A stretch of DNA of 62,528 nt from a virus: the IMG/VR virus record IMGVR_UViG_3300010885_036529, positions 1-62,528 of that record. One strand, 5' to 3'. Numbering within the stretch: position 1 is the first letter of the stretch; every line of letters begins with the position of its first letter. A model generated the notes under the pieces. It did no database searches. It was not told where the DNA came from and saw only the letters and a list, made by a program, of their open reading frames with translations. A program made the translations under genes and the position numbers. Positions 1 through 9,171 of this stretch are shown here, piece by piece.

Positions 1-1
1 A

Positions 2-1096
2 ATTTATGAAACTATAAGTGAAACTGGTCAAGTCTCATACAACAATTTTTTACTCGAACTTTCTTCGGGCACTCTGGATATGAAAGCTTCTTATCTCAGA
101 TACGTACCAGATCCTAATAAGCCTACATCTTTCAACTTACAGGACGTGGTCGGTTACGAATTAGCAATAGCTAAAAATCCTGGAGTAGGACCCGTATACA
201 GACAACCGGGTCACTATAATATTAAATTTGTGGATCTCTTTAAATTTAAAGACCCTTACATACAAGAAATAGTAGAAAATCTATCTCCTACCGTGTACAT
301 GACAAAGGTCTTTGATCTATGTAGATATAAAAATACGCAATTTGACCCAACCTTCCCGTTTTTTGGTCAGATTAGAAACTATTTCTATCATAAAGTAAAC
401 TCTACTAATCCGGGCGCAATTCTGGAATTATCGAGCGACACTTCTTTTAGAAGTTTATATCCTCTAATCGGAGAAGTAGCAATAGACAAGAGAAGTAGAT
501 TCTACATTTTTAGTTCGGCGTGGGACCCTGGATATTTCACTACATTTTTGACGAAGACGAAAAAAACTTTAGCACCTGGAACTCTTTCCTCTATAGAGAG
601 AAAAAGTTTCTTTGGTTCTAAGTATTTGAAAGTTCCTCAAAGCATCATTATTGATACTCTTGATTCTTCAGAATTTTCATATTCTTATGATGCTGAGAAC
701 GGGATCACTATATCAATAGATCTACAGGCTAGATTCACTAGATTCTTCAGAGAAAAGATATACAATTTATTTGTGACATACGTGAATCCTGCATTCACTA
801 ACTTTTCACATAGCGATCTCAACCAATTCATAAATTCATACATACAGAAGAATGTAATTCCTTTGTACATGTTGAAAAATGTGAACATATATCTAAAAGA
901 GACAGCAGGATCTACCGATGATTTTAGTTGGATGGCTAAAACTAACCTAGAGAAATCTCAGGGTGGTCTAGTGATCAATAAGAACTTTGGAATCCAAAAA
1001 CAAAAAGCTGACAACCTAAATTTCGATACAATATATAGAAAGAAGCTAGGGTATTCAATATCAGTAGGAGTCAGCATCAACTTAACAAAGAAATAA
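2..1096 (+). CDS. Virion-region protein of unknown function, 5' truncated
   Basis: The frame is open from base 2, and about 26 codons precede the first ATG at 80 without a stop. The gene therefore most likely begins outside the window and this is its C-terminal 364 residues. The product is rich in aromatic and polar residues, with no transmembrane segment and no motif I recognise. It is followed after only 5 bases by a collagen-like fibre gene and lies in a run of virion genes, so a tail, baseplate or fibre role is an inference from context. If the ATG at 80 were the true start, the product would be 338 residues. Confidence 0.6.
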   Translation: MYETISETGQVSYNNFLLELSSGTLDMKASYLRYVPDPNKPTSFNLQDVVGYELAIAKNPGVGPVYRQPGHYNIKFVDLFKFKDPYIQEIVENLSPTVYMTKVFDLCRYKNTQFDPTFPFFGQIRNYFYHKVNSTNPGAILELSSDTSFRSLYPLIGEVAIDKRSRFYIFSSAWDPGYFTTFLTKTKKTLAPGTLSSIERKSFFGSKYLKVPQSIIIDTLDSSEFSYSYDAENGITISIDLQARFTRFFREKIYNLFVTYVNPAFTNFSHSDLNQFINSYIQKNVIPLYMLKNVNIYLKETAGSTDDFSWMAKTNLEKSQGGLVINKNFGIQKQKADNLNFDTIYRKKLGYSISVGVSINLTKK

Positions 1097-1101
1097 CATA
1101 G

Positions 1102-3768
1102 ATGGCAATCACAATATACGAAATCATTGCATCAGACACCGTCTCTCAATTTGCTGACAAGGTTAATTATAACTTTGATCAGCTCTTGCAGAATGGCGGA
1201 GGGCCTGCTGGACCGCAAGGACCACAAGGACCTTTTGGACCGACTGGACCACAAGGGGTTTCTGGACCTCAAGGGGTTAGAGGCTCTAAATGGTTTCAAG
1301 GAGGTAGCTACCCTACGAGTGGTGTTAGGACTGGAGATCTTTTCTTAGATCTAGCAGGTTTAGTCTATGAATATAACGGATCGGCTTGGGTTTCTACTGG
1401 AATTGACCTTGTAGGAACTGGTACTATTTGGGATGAATTGAACGGTGCTTCTACTAGTATCAGTACTTCTTTGCCTTTTTATCAATTTAGATACGTAAGA
1501 CCTTCTTACGATCTATCGGTTCTTAGTGCAGGCGTCAGTAACGAACAAGCAATATTAATTGGAGGTGCTCCTTATGGAGCAGCTGCTGATCAAGGTATCG
1601 GCGGAACTCCTGGTGATTATGTTTCAGATACATACGCAGCTGATATCACTACTGACAATGCTGCTCTATTCGTTCACGCACCTAAAGAATTAGGAGTAGG
1701 TAAGAATATCATTTTATCAAGAGTACAAGGAGACAGTTCTTCTACGTACAATACTGATATAGTTGGAAACATGAGCTACATTAACTTAGATGTAGCAGAC
1801 GGTATTGAGATTATCGGTCAGAAAAGAGTAACAAATTCTTCTATCTACGGCTCATATCCTAATGGTATCAATATTGCTGCAACTGATGCTCAGACTTATG
1901 TAGGAGCTGGTAGAAATATCACTATTCAAACTTTCAATCCAGTTACAGGATACAGTTCTGGTATATTCGGTTCAGATAATAGTGTCGGCAATATTACTAT
2001 TCATGCACAAGAGTCCACGCTTTCTGGATATGCCGGCGCCGCTCTTACTCTTAAAAAAGGTACCAGTGGTTCTTACGGAGATGCTATCATCGTTTTAGGT
2101 AATTCAGATCCAACTTCTCCAGCGCTCGCAGGAGATTCAACAATATTCATGAAGAATGCCGGAACTAGTTCTGATTTCGTATTCTTATCAGGGAGATCTA
2201 TAGTCACTACTTCAGGTAGAAGTTTTGCTATCAACACACTGGGAACGAGTAATATTTCTCTAGACGTAAAAGGTGGAACACCTAGTTCTCAATTGATATC
2301 AATCAAAAGGAATAATTCAGTAGAAGCATTTGGTCTTTCTACTAGCGGTAGATTAACTCAGGCTTTAGCATTTCCAGCAACTGGTGTAAATTCAACAGAT
2401 GCAACATCTTTAGATTATTACGAAGAAGGTGCTTGGAATCCAGTCTTATCAGTATTCAATCCGAATTCTATTAGCGGTACTTTTGGAACAAGTGGAACAA
2501 GTAATTATTCAGTGAAAAAGGCTAGATATACAAGGGTAGGTAATATGATAACTCTTGACGCAGTCTTTAATATCACGATACCAGGATCTTTAGGTTGTCC
2601 TGGTAGTCCTGATTTTTATCAATCCGGTCTAATAGTCACAGGCTATCCTTATCAACCAGATATCGAACATTCTACTGTTACTTCTTCGGGGGCTAACATT
2701 GAATATGGCATGCCTTTCTACTCGGCAGGAGCTCATAATATCGCAGGAAACTGTTCTACTATTCCTATTGCAGGAACTGTAAAAGCTTCTTTCTATTGTG
2801 CAAGTACCAGTGGTTCAGCGATAGCTTTCTATGTCAATGACGTAAATAACGGTTTCGGCGGACCCTATTATAAGACTATGAGAAGATTAAGCTTCATAGA
2901 TTATCAAGGTTCTACTAACGGTGTTCTTAATTTTTCAGCGACATATCTCATAACAGATACTACTAATGGAAATCCTTGTTCAGCCGCCACTAGTGGAACT
3001 GGAGGCACGGGTGGAACTGGAGGTACAGGCGGTACTAGCGGAACTAGCAATGGAACTGGTTTCTCAGTACTTAAACAATCACAGGCTCCCGCTAGTCCTA
3101 ACTCACTGTATGTAGAAAATACTCCAGATCTAATGACATGGTCTTCAGTTTCTACTCTTACTAGGAGCTTATCAGGTACTAGTGTTTCTACAAGCACTGG
3201 GTTGAATGAATCTGCATATTATAGAGCTACTTTGACAAATAACACATTCGGAACTTCTACTGCATTCCAAGGATTCACTTGGTCAGTAAGTAGCAGTGGA
3301 ACGACAAGTGCTGGTCCTATTGCATCTTCTTATCTCTCTACTGCAGGATCTGGTAATAGTGTAACTTGGTATGCTCCTTCCCCTTGGACTTCAGGTGAAA
3401 GTTATATCTGGGAAGGCCGATTTAGTGTTCTACCATCATTCGTAGAAACAGGTAATACTGGCTACTATCCTAATTATAGAATACAAACTTTCCAAGTAGG
3501 TTCTGGCGTTGAAGCCGGAAATACTTATTGTCTAACAGTATATAGCGTATCGGTATGTTATACAGCTCAATCAGGTGATACTGCCTACGATGTTGCTATG
3601 AACTTGTCAGATAACATAAACAATACGTCTTCAGCAACCTGGAATCAATATGGCTCAGCTCCTACTTGGAGTGCATATTTCCCACCTTCAGCGACACCGC
3701 TCGGGGGAGGAGGAATTGAGGTCACTCTAAACTGGGGTAACTCATTCGGAGCAAGCGTAACAGTATAA
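1102..3768 (+). CDS. Collagen-like tail fibre or adhesin-type virion protein
   Basis: 888 residues. A short N-terminal domain (about 1-32) is followed by a run of Gly-X-Y triplets with GPQ/GPF/GPT units (about residues 33-60), the signature of phage collagen-like trimerisation segments. The rest is Ser/Thr/Gly-rich and beta-predicted, as in long fibre or appendage proteins, with a Gly-Gly-Thr linker repeat near residues 630-650 that separates a C-terminal domain (about 650-888). The C-terminal part may be the receptor-facing module. No enzyme motif is visible. The gene follows a virion-type gene at 5 bases, suggesting co-transcription. A fibre or head-decoration role is inferred from architecture. 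Confidence 0.7.
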   Translation: MAITIYEIIASDTVSQFADKVNYNFDQLLQNGGGPAGPQGPQGPFGPTGPQGVSGPQGVRGSKWFQGGSYPTSGVRTGDLFLDLAGLVYEYNGSAWVSTGIDLVGTGTIWDELNGASTSISTSLPFYQFRYVRPSYDLSVLSAGVSNEQAILIGGAPYGAAADQGIGGTPGDYVSDTYAADITTDNAALFVHAPKELGVGKNIILSRVQGDSSSTYNTDIVGNMSYINLDVADGIEIIGQKRVTNSSIYGSYPNGINIAATDAQTYVGAGRNITIQTFNPVTGYSSGIFGSDNSVGNITIHAQESTLSGYAGAALTLKKGTSGSYGDAIIVLGNSDPTSPALAGDSTIFMKNAGTSSDFVFLSGRSIVTTSGRSFAINTLGTSNISLDVKGGTPSSQLISIKRNNSVEAFGLSTSGRLTQALAFPATGVNSTDATSLDYYEEGAWNPVLSVFNPNSISGTFGTSGTSNYSVKKARYTRVGNMITLDAVFNITIPGSLGCPGSPDFYQSGLIVTGYPYQPDIEHSTVTSSGANIEYGMPFYSAGAHNIAGNCSTIPIAGTVKASFYCASTSGSAIAFYVNDVNNGFGGPYYKTMRRLSFIDYQGSTNGVLNFSATYLITDTTNGNPCSAATSGTGGTGGTGGTGGTSGTSNGTGFSVLKQSQAPASPNSLYVENTPDLMTWSSVSTLTRSLSGTSVSTSTGLNESAYYRATLTNNTFGTSTAFQGFTWSVSSSGTTSAGPIASSYLSTAGSGNSVTWYAPSPWTSGESYIWEGRFSVLPSFVETGNTGYYPNYRIQTFQVGSGVEAGNTYCLTVYSVSVCYTAQSGDTAYDVAMNLSDNINNTSSATWNQYGSAPTWSAYFPPSATPLGGGGIEVTLNWGNSFGASVTV

Positions 3769-3794
3769 AACTTTCACCTTTAAATAAAAACTAA

Positions 3795-4040
3795 ATGACA
3801 CCAGAAGAAAAGAAAAAAGCAAGAGAATTCGTATACACATACAATTCAATGTACTCAAAAATCGATTCAGTTCAGAGAAGAATTGATGATCTGAAAAAAG
3901 AAATGGGACACTTGCAGGATGAAATGCTAAAAGTAAGAGATGACGAAAAAAGCTTCATCAATACTCTTAGACTAATATACGGCACAGAAAAGATCAATGC
4001 AGATTATCTTCTCGAGTGTCTAAAAGAAGAAGTACTATGA
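3795..4040 (+). CDS. Small charged coiled-coil protein
   Basis: 81 residues with heptad-like spacing of hydrophobic residues from about 15 to 60 and no signal peptide or membrane segment. Its stop overlaps the ATG of the next gene (ATGA at 4037-4040), so the two are probably translationally coupled. I do not recognise a family. Position directly before the overlapping membrane/secreted pair suggests it could belong to a lysis or envelope-associated cassette, but that is inference. Confidence 0.6.
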   Translation: MTPEEKKKAREFVYTYNSMYSKIDSVQRRIDDLKKEMGHLQDEMLKVRDDEKSFINTLRLIYGTEKINADYLLECLKEEVL

Positions 4041-4426
4041 TAACATTCAACACAGTTCTAAACTTTGTAAAAGCTCACTTTAAGACAATACTTGCGGTGA
4101 TCTTCGGACTATTTTTATTCTATTGGATCTTGTTTTTCTTGACTCCAAAAGTTCAAATGGATATTGAATCTAAGAAAAAGATCGATTCATTGAACACTTA
4201 CGTAAAAGAGATCGAGAGCGAACAAAAAACTCTAGATACTAAGATCGAAGTTTTTGGTCAAGAGATTACTAAAGTCGAGAATAACATAACTAAAATAAAG
4301 TCTCAGAAAGAGACAATAAGGGAGATATACCATGAAAAAATTACTTCTGTTAACAGTTATACTGATGTTCAGCTTGACAGCTTTTTCGCAAACCGCTACG
4401 GATACAGCAACTACTACCAACGTTAA
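4037..4426 (+). CDS. Membrane-anchored coiled-coil protein, candidate inner-membrane spanin
   Basis: About 129 residues from ATG 4037, preferred over GTG 4016 because it forms an ATGA overlap with the previous stop and has a purine-rich AAAAGAAGAAG upstream. One hydrophobic segment near the N-terminus (roughly residues 14-34, ILAVIFGLFLFYWILFFL) is followed by a long charged helix with coiled-coil character. This N-in single-span plus coiled-coil layout is that of Rz-type i-spanins. The 3' end overlaps, in another frame, the next gene, which encodes a secreted protein, as in Rz/Rz1 pairs. No holin or endolysin is visible nearby. Assignment as spanin is from architecture only. Confidence 0.5.
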   Translation: MITFNTVLNFVKAHFKTILAVIFGLFLFYWILFFLTPKVQMDIESKKKIDSLNTYVKEIESEQKTLDTKIEVFGQEITKVENNITKIKSQKETIREIYHEKITSVNSYTDVQLDSFFANRYGYSNYYQR

Positions 4427-4754
4427 ATGTATCCCGGTTCCTGTTCTTAAGATGATCGTAAAAGATCTGATGATCGGGGATTCTGCAAAAAGTCTATTGA
4501 AGCTCACTGAAGCACAATTGAAAGAGACTGAAAATAAAGTTTCTCTTAAAGACAGCGTCATCAATACGATGAAGATCAAAGAAGTCAACTATAACAAGAT
4601 CATTGACGCAGAAAGGGAAAAATATAAAATTCAAGAAGACTATTCTAAAAGCTTAGAAAAAGCGTTAAGAAGAGAAAAAGTCAAAAATAAATTCACGAAG
4701 ATAATTTCAGGCGGCCTCTTAGCTGCTGCAGGATTCTTTATCATCGCACACTAA
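4332..4754 (+). CDS. Secreted protein with C-terminal hydrophobic tail, candidate spanin partner
   Basis: 140 residues. A clear signal peptide (MKKLLLLTVILMFSLTAFSQ) ends in AFS-Q, a form common in Bacteroidota secreted proteins. A mature coiled-coil-like charged region follows, and a hydrophobic C-terminal segment (ISGGLLAAAGFFIIA, about 124-138). The start lies 95 bases inside the previous gene, in a different frame, with GGGAGATATACC upstream. There is no lipobox cysteine, so if it is an outer-membrane spanin partner it is not a classical Rz1 lipoprotein; the hydrophobic tail could serve as an alternative anchor. A virion or envelope role is equally possible. Confidence 0.55.
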   Translation: MKKLLLLTVILMFSLTAFSQTATDTATTTNVKCIPVPVLKMIVKDLMIGDSAKSLLKLTEAQLKETENKVSLKDSVINTMKIKEVNYNKIIDAEREKYKIQEDYSKSLEKALRREKVKNKFTKIISGGLLAAAGFFIIAH

Positions 4755-4759
4755 CCAAT

Positions 4760-6136
4760 ATGACAAGTTCAAGATTCATACCAATTTATGACGGAGCTCT
4801 CGTAGAATATGTCTATGCGGACCAAGTGTCTCCATTAACATATTCAACGAGTACTCTTCCGATTGAGATTTTGAAGGATGCGTATACTGATAATAGTTTT
4901 CTCTTCAATCCGGGTGCATACAGCAATATTACGGATAACACGAGAAACGTTTCAGCAGTACCCATAGATTCTACTTACAATACATTTGCTTCTTTGACTA
5001 CATCTAGAAGCATTTCTTACAATGATGTAGATCCTAATCTCACTCCTAGCAATCAAGTATTGCAGACATTTTCTCCGGCCTTGAATGTTGTCTATGATAC
5101 CGTAAAAATACACTTTGCGGCTGGCTTTAATTTTGATTCTTTTGACGGATTCATATTCCAAGTAAATTATCAAAGAAGAGATTCTGTAAAATCTTCTCTA
5201 ATGTCTAGAGTCTATTTAAAAACAGATACTCCAAATTTGAATCCTAGACCTTTCATGATAGGTGAAAGACTCTACTCAACTTACATAGAGGTAGCAATAC
5301 CTGCGTTGAAATATATCGTAGATGCATTTTACGCGAATCCTACTTCTACAAATACCCTGGGTTATAAATTGACAGATGGTAAAGGCTTCATCAAGACCAC
5401 TACTATTGATATCAACGTATTTGGAATTTATAAGACCACAAAAGAACAAGGGTTTCCGGTCTATGCAGTTAGAAACTTAAATGCTGTTTCTCTCCCACAA
5501 ACAGATCCTTTCAACTTACTCGTAGCTGTTATTCAACAATCTACAGCAGGAGATTATTTTGAACTCTATGGAGAATATGCAGGGCAAATCTTTGCCAATT
5601 TTATGGCAAGCTTAAATTCTCAGCCTAACGGAAACTGGATAGCAGTACATCAGTTAGATATGAAAGAACAGATAGGAACAAACTTTGTCACTACTGCTTC
5701 TCAAATGATCACACAGTTGGATGATTATGATCTTCCTACAATATACAGACCGGTGGTAATGAACTCATCGGTAGCAGTAAGTTTTACTATCGATTATATC
5801 TTAAGACTTGTAAACCGAGATACTCAAGAGCAAATCATAAGAAATGCTACTCTTACTTCAAGAGACGTTGGGGTCTATGGTAGAAAATTACAAAAAATCT
5901 ATTTGGGAAAAGTTCCTGAAATAGTCAAAGTCTATAACAAAGTAGTAGACGAGAACAAGACACAAATAGTGATTGGTGGTAATACGGTGAATGTTCAGCA
6001 GAACCAGACCGGTCAGGTCGCAGGAACTCCTGTACAAACTCAGGTAGTAATTAACACTGTCTATAGAGATAGATCAACAGTGTTAGCCAAAATATCTCCG
6101 GTCACTCTAACAGTAAATCAAAACGCAGGTGGCTAA
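4760..6136 (+). CDS. Unassigned virion-type protein
   Basis: 458 residues, no signal peptide or membrane segment, composition typical of phage structural proteins (Ser/Thr/Asn/Gln-rich, beta-predicted). The C-terminal 60 residues are low complexity with several Gln/Val/Asn stretches. It starts 5 bases after the previous gene and overlaps the next by 8 bases, indicating an operon with the following two genes and the tail-tube-like gene. I do not recognise a family; a tail or baseplate role is inferred from its neighbours. Confidence 0.6.
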   Translation: MTSSRFIPIYDGALVEYVYADQVSPLTYSTSTLPIEILKDAYTDNSFLFNPGAYSNITDNTRNVSAVPIDSTYNTFASLTTSRSISYNDVDPNLTPSNQVLQTFSPALNVVYDTVKIHFAAGFNFDSFDGFIFQVNYQRRDSVKSSLMSRVYLKTDTPNLNPRPFMIGERLYSTYIEVAIPALKYIVDAFYANPTSTNTLGYKLTDGKGFIKTTTIDINVFGIYKTTKEQGFPVYAVRNLNAVSLPQTDPFNLLVAVIQQSTAGDYFELYGEYAGQIFANFMASLNSQPNGNWIAVHQLDMKEQIGTNFVTTASQMITQLDDYDLPTIYRPVVMNSSVAVSFTIDYILRLVNRDTQEQIIRNATLTSRDVGVYGRKLQKIYLGKVPEIVKVYNKVVDENKTQIVIGGNTVNVQQNQTGQVAGTPVQTQVVINTVYRDRSTVLAKISPVTLTVNQNAGG

Positions 6137-7463
6137 TACAATACAGACGAACACACTTACTACAGTCACTCAGAAGAGCTATACTTATTTAGCTCAATCT
6201 ACGACACCCAATACGCCGGAATATCTTCCTGGTGATGGGACTTTAGTTGTCCCTGATTTTGACAGTTATGTAATGTTCGATTTTTCTCAGAGATTACCTG
6301 ATAATTCTCTAATGGAGACAGATCTTTCTGGAGCTGGTCAGATATATCTCACTTTTATTGATGATCAGAGACAGGTTAAGATACCAGCTCTTCAAAATAT
6401 GGTCAATGTTGATAAGACAATAGGCCAAGCAGTTTTTAAAATATCTGCAGATCAAAGCTCTGCAATATTTCAGTTAAGCAACAGATACTATTTCGTATCT
6501 ACTGCTGTATCGGTAGGTGCAGCTGTGGTGAACGAGACAGTTTTATATTCAGGTGTTTGGGTAAAATCAAATGAACCTGAGAGAGTAACATACTCTGAAA
6601 GATTAAGAATCCTCAATGGCACTCTAAAAGATTCTGATCTTCAAGTGCAGACTTTACAGGCTGCGGTAGATGCTCTAAAACTTAGAAAAACTAATCTGAC
6701 TGAGCGATCAATTCAGCTATCTGCTATAATAACAGATCTTAAAAATCAGATAGGTTCTTCTTCAGAAGAGATCGCGAATATCGAAGCGAAGATAGAAAAA
6801 GAAAAAGAGGTAACTGCGGCTGCAGCCGAAGTCGCAGCAGAAGCAGCAGATGCAGCGAAAAAAGCACAAGAAGAACAAGCAGCCAAAAAATCGAAGAGAA
6901 GAAAAGCAAAGATAGTAGAGAACAAACAGTCACTCAGCTTCTGGGAGAAATTAAGAGGGCTCTTTAAAAATCCTCTATCAGGCATAGTTGCAGTATTGAA
7001 TCCTATTGCCGGTCTTGCTATGGCAGCAGTACAGGGCAAATATAAAGTCAGCTACACTTTAGAACTTGAAGATACGAAAGAGAAAGTAAATGTAAAGAGA
7101 TTTGCTTACATCTATTCTGACACTTCAAGCGTTAACAATTCAAGTGGTAACAATTCTTATATTGATGATTCTTGGTTCTCTATAAAAGACAGTGAAGGTG
7201 GAAGGCCGACTGCAGGCAAAGTCACAATACTCGCTTTGGTCGATAAGAGATTAGATCAATTTGATTCTAAAGATCAATTTAAAACGATGGTCGGAACAGA
7301 TCCAGTAGTCGAACCGGCAGTTGCTTATAATGACAGTAATAAGAGCGCAGCAGCTTTCTATTTAGGAGGCTCTGATTACTATTACTACAAATATGTAACT
7401 TTTGCTAGAGACGTAGATCCACAGAAAAAAATAACCGAGCTAATCGGAGAAGTAGAACTATAA
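6129..7463 (+). CDS. Virion-type protein with beta domain and central coiled coil
   Basis: 444 residues starting at GTG 6129, which overlaps the preceding stop by 8 bases. An N-terminal beta-rich domain (about 40-155) ends in a NETVLYSGVW motif and is followed by a coiled coil (about 160-240), an Ala/Lys-rich helix (about 225-265), a short hydrophobic stretch near 285-310, and a C-terminal domain. The beta domain plus coiled coil matches the layout and motifs of the next gene (xETVxYSGxW), so the two appear to be paralogues. Function unknown; position next to a tail-tube-like gene suggests a tail or baseplate component. Confidence 0.6.
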   Translation: MANTIQTNTLTTVTQKSYTYLAQSTTPNTPEYLPGDGTLVVPDFDSYVMFDFSQRLPDNSLMETDLSGAGQIYLTFIDDQRQVKIPALQNMVNVDKTIGQAVFKISADQSSAIFQLSNRYYFVSTAVSVGAAVVNETVLYSGVWVKSNEPERVTYSERLRILNGTLKDSDLQVQTLQAAVDALKLRKTNLTERSIQLSAIITDLKNQIGSSSEEIANIEAKIEKEKEVTAAAAEVAAEAADAAKKAQEEQAAKKSKRRKAKIVENKQSLSFWEKLRGLFKNPLSGIVAVLNPIAGLAMAAVQGKYKVSYTLELEDTKEKVNVKRFAYIYSDTSSVNNSSGNNSYIDDSWFSIKDSEGGRPTAGKVTILALVDKRLDQFDSKDQFKTMVGTDPVVEPAVAYNDSNKSAAAFYLGGSDYYYYKYVTFARDVDPQKKITELIGEVEL

Positions 7464-7464
7464 T

Positions 7465-8238
7465 ATGAATCAGATACTAGTCAGTCCTTTTGATAATTTC
7501 TTTCTATTTACGATAGAATCCCAGATGAATGGGATGACTGTCGCGACTGATCTATCAATCTACAGAGAAGCGTATCTGACTTTTAAAGACAGCGAAGATT
7601 ACGCGGTGAGAGTAAAATCTTCTCCTCTATTCGGAGTAGATTCTGCTAAGCAGGGACAGCTTCCTTTTACAGTTCTATCTTACGATGCCCAACAGGCTAG
7701 AAAGATAAAACAGAAATCTTTTCTCATATCAGTCATCAGAGATTATCCGGATGGAACTTCAGACGAGACGGTAATCTATTCAGGAACCTGGGACCTATTT
7801 GAAAAGAGTGCAGAACTCGATTATAATGCTCTTTCAGTAGGCGTTGAACAGAAGATCAAAGATGACACTGCTAAAATAGCTTCTCTCACAGCTGAAAAGG
7901 TGACATTAGAAGCTGACATTGCGGCTTTAGAAGCCGAAGTCGCATCTAAAGAATCTGAAAAATCTTCTCTAGAAACTACCCTGAACGCAAATTTAGCAAA
8001 ACTCTCTTCTCTAAAAACTAGCGGTAGAACTATTGATGGGCTTGCTAAACCAGGTCAAGGTCAACAGACTGCAGATAGCCCGGCTAGTGATGTAGTAGAA
8101 ACAGCAGCAAAAGGAAATATAGTTCCTGTTGTCCCAGTGACTAACGGTAGAACTCCTACTGAGGTCATGGCTTTAAAGAGAAGAGGTGTCTATAAAGGCA
8201 TGATAATCAACGAATCAACTAATACTAATTTCAAATAA
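7465..8238 (+). CDS. Virion-type protein, paralogue of the preceding gene product
   Basis: 257 residues. An N-terminal beta-rich domain with an AYLTFKDSEDY segment and a DETVIYSGTW motif is followed by a heptad-repeat coiled coil (about 125-180) and a Pro/Thr-rich tail. The same motifs occur at similar spacing in the preceding protein (IYLTFIDDQR, NETVLYSGVW), which points to a duplication with a longer C-terminal domain in the first copy. The stop overlaps the start of the next gene (TAATG). Function unknown; a tail or baseplate role is inferred. Confidence 0.6.
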   Translation: MNQILVSPFDNFFLFTIESQMNGMTVATDLSIYREAYLTFKDSEDYAVRVKSSPLFGVDSAKQGQLPFTVLSYDAQQARKIKQKSFLISVIRDYPDGTSDETVIYSGTWDLFEKSAELDYNALSVGVEQKIKDDTAKIASLTAEKVTLEADIAALEAEVASKESEKSSLETTLNANLAKLSSLKTSGRTIDGLAKPGQGQQTADSPASDVVETAAKGNIVPVVPVTNGRTPTEVMALKRRGVYKGMIINESTNTNFK

Positions 8239-8792
8239 TGTTACAGAGCGCAAAGAGCAATCAGTTTAGGTTCAACTTCCCGAGGGCTTTCATTCCTCAG
8301 GTTATATCTGATAAGTACTCCAGATACATGAACAGAATTCCAGGGAATATCATCAGTGATCCGTTGGAGCTGATCAATTACTCTGTGCAGTCAGTAACAC
8401 TACCGGGATTTGCATTCGATCCTGTACAACAAGTCGATAACCCTGGTACTAAGAGACAATATAGATCTTCTCTTCCTACTACTGAACTTTTCGCAAAAGA
8501 GCTCAGAATAGGCATGCAACTATTCGATGGTTATTTCAACTATTGGTTAATGTATGAGATTTTCCAATACTATTACGACTTTCAAGAAAAAGGACCTTAT
8601 CTACCAGACGGTTTCAGACTACAAATGATTGACGGAGAAGGTAACATCTTGGTCACTATTAATTTGGACAGAGTGATCTTCCAATCGGTACCAGATCTTA
8701 ACTTGAATTTCTCGACAAATACTCCGGACTTCAAGACTTTTGAAGTGATCTTCGTTTATAATAACCTCAAGATCAACCTAGAATTTCAGTAA
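8238..8792 (+). CDS. Tail-tube-like protein (gp19/gp54 type)
   Basis: 184 residues, close to the 163 of T4 gp19. Segments such as 'INYSVQSVTLPGF' near residue 50 and 'FKTFEVIFVYNNLKI' at the C-terminus follow the pattern of T4-type tube proteins: a hydrophobic beta strand, then a loop, and a final 'TFEVxF' strand. It ends a run of virion genes and overlaps the preceding stop by one base. Which member of the tube fold it is (main tube, or tube-initiator like gp48/gp54) cannot be decided from sequence alone. Confidence 0.5.
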   Translation: MLQSAKSNQFRFNFPRAFIPQVISDKYSRYMNRIPGNIISDPLELINYSVQSVTLPGFAFDPVQQVDNPGTKRQYRSSLPTTELFAKELRIGMQLFDGYFNYWLMYEIFQYYYDFQEKGPYLPDGFRLQMIDGEGNILVTINLDRVIFQSVPDLNLNFSTNTPDFKTFEVIFVYNNLKINLEFQ

Positions 8793-8803
8793 ATATATAG
8801 AAT

Positions 8804-9157
8804 ATGAAAAAAGACATGCAGACCTTTAATGAGTTCATCGGTGAAAAAGAGGACATTGCAGACTTCGAAGCGATAATGAACGAATCTTTCGATCAGAATG
8901 CTATCGATGAAGCAGTAGAAGCTTTCATCAAAAAAGCAAAAGAAGAAGGTTATACCCTAGAACAATTGCAAGAAGAGCTCGCTAACGAAGGATTCATCGG
9001 ATCTATTTTAGGAGGTCTCACTGGCTTTGCTCTAGGCCAATCAGTTGGTAAAATCGTAGCAAACGCGCTAGGAGTCGAAAAAGGACTCTTATACGATCTG
9101 TTCACGAGTAGATTGATCGGAGCTGCTATCGGATATCACTTAGGAAAAAGAATATAA
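8804..9157 (+). CDS. Putative head-internal protein with capsid-targeting N-terminus
   Basis: 117 residues. It begins MKKDMQTFNEFIGEKED, close to T4 capsid-targeting peptides (MKTYQEFIxE type), with a possible prohead-protease site after FIGE. A helical acidic middle is followed by a Gly/Ala-rich hydrophobic segment (about residues 63-85, GFIGSILGGLTGFALGQSVG) and a second near 103-115, resembling membrane-active or glycine-zipper segments. It heads a series of four genes whose products share this N-terminus. Packaging in the capsid and ejection with DNA is inferred; the glycine-zipper part could insert in host membranes. Confidence 0.6.
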   Translation: MKKDMQTFNEFIGEKEDIADFEAIMNESFDQNAIDEAVEAFIKKAKEEGYTLEQLQEELANEGFIGSILGGLTGFALGQSVGKIVANALGVEKGLLYDLFTSRLIGAAIGYHLGKRI

Positions 9158-9171
9158 AAACAAAACATAAA

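Noticed and set aside
8791-8802. AAATATATAGAA just before ATG 8804, and TAATATAGAG before ATG 10182 and AAATATAGATG at 22147
   Set aside because: They match the late element but lie so close to the start codon that transcription would begin at or after the ATG; possibly leaderless, more likely chance in AT-rich sequence.
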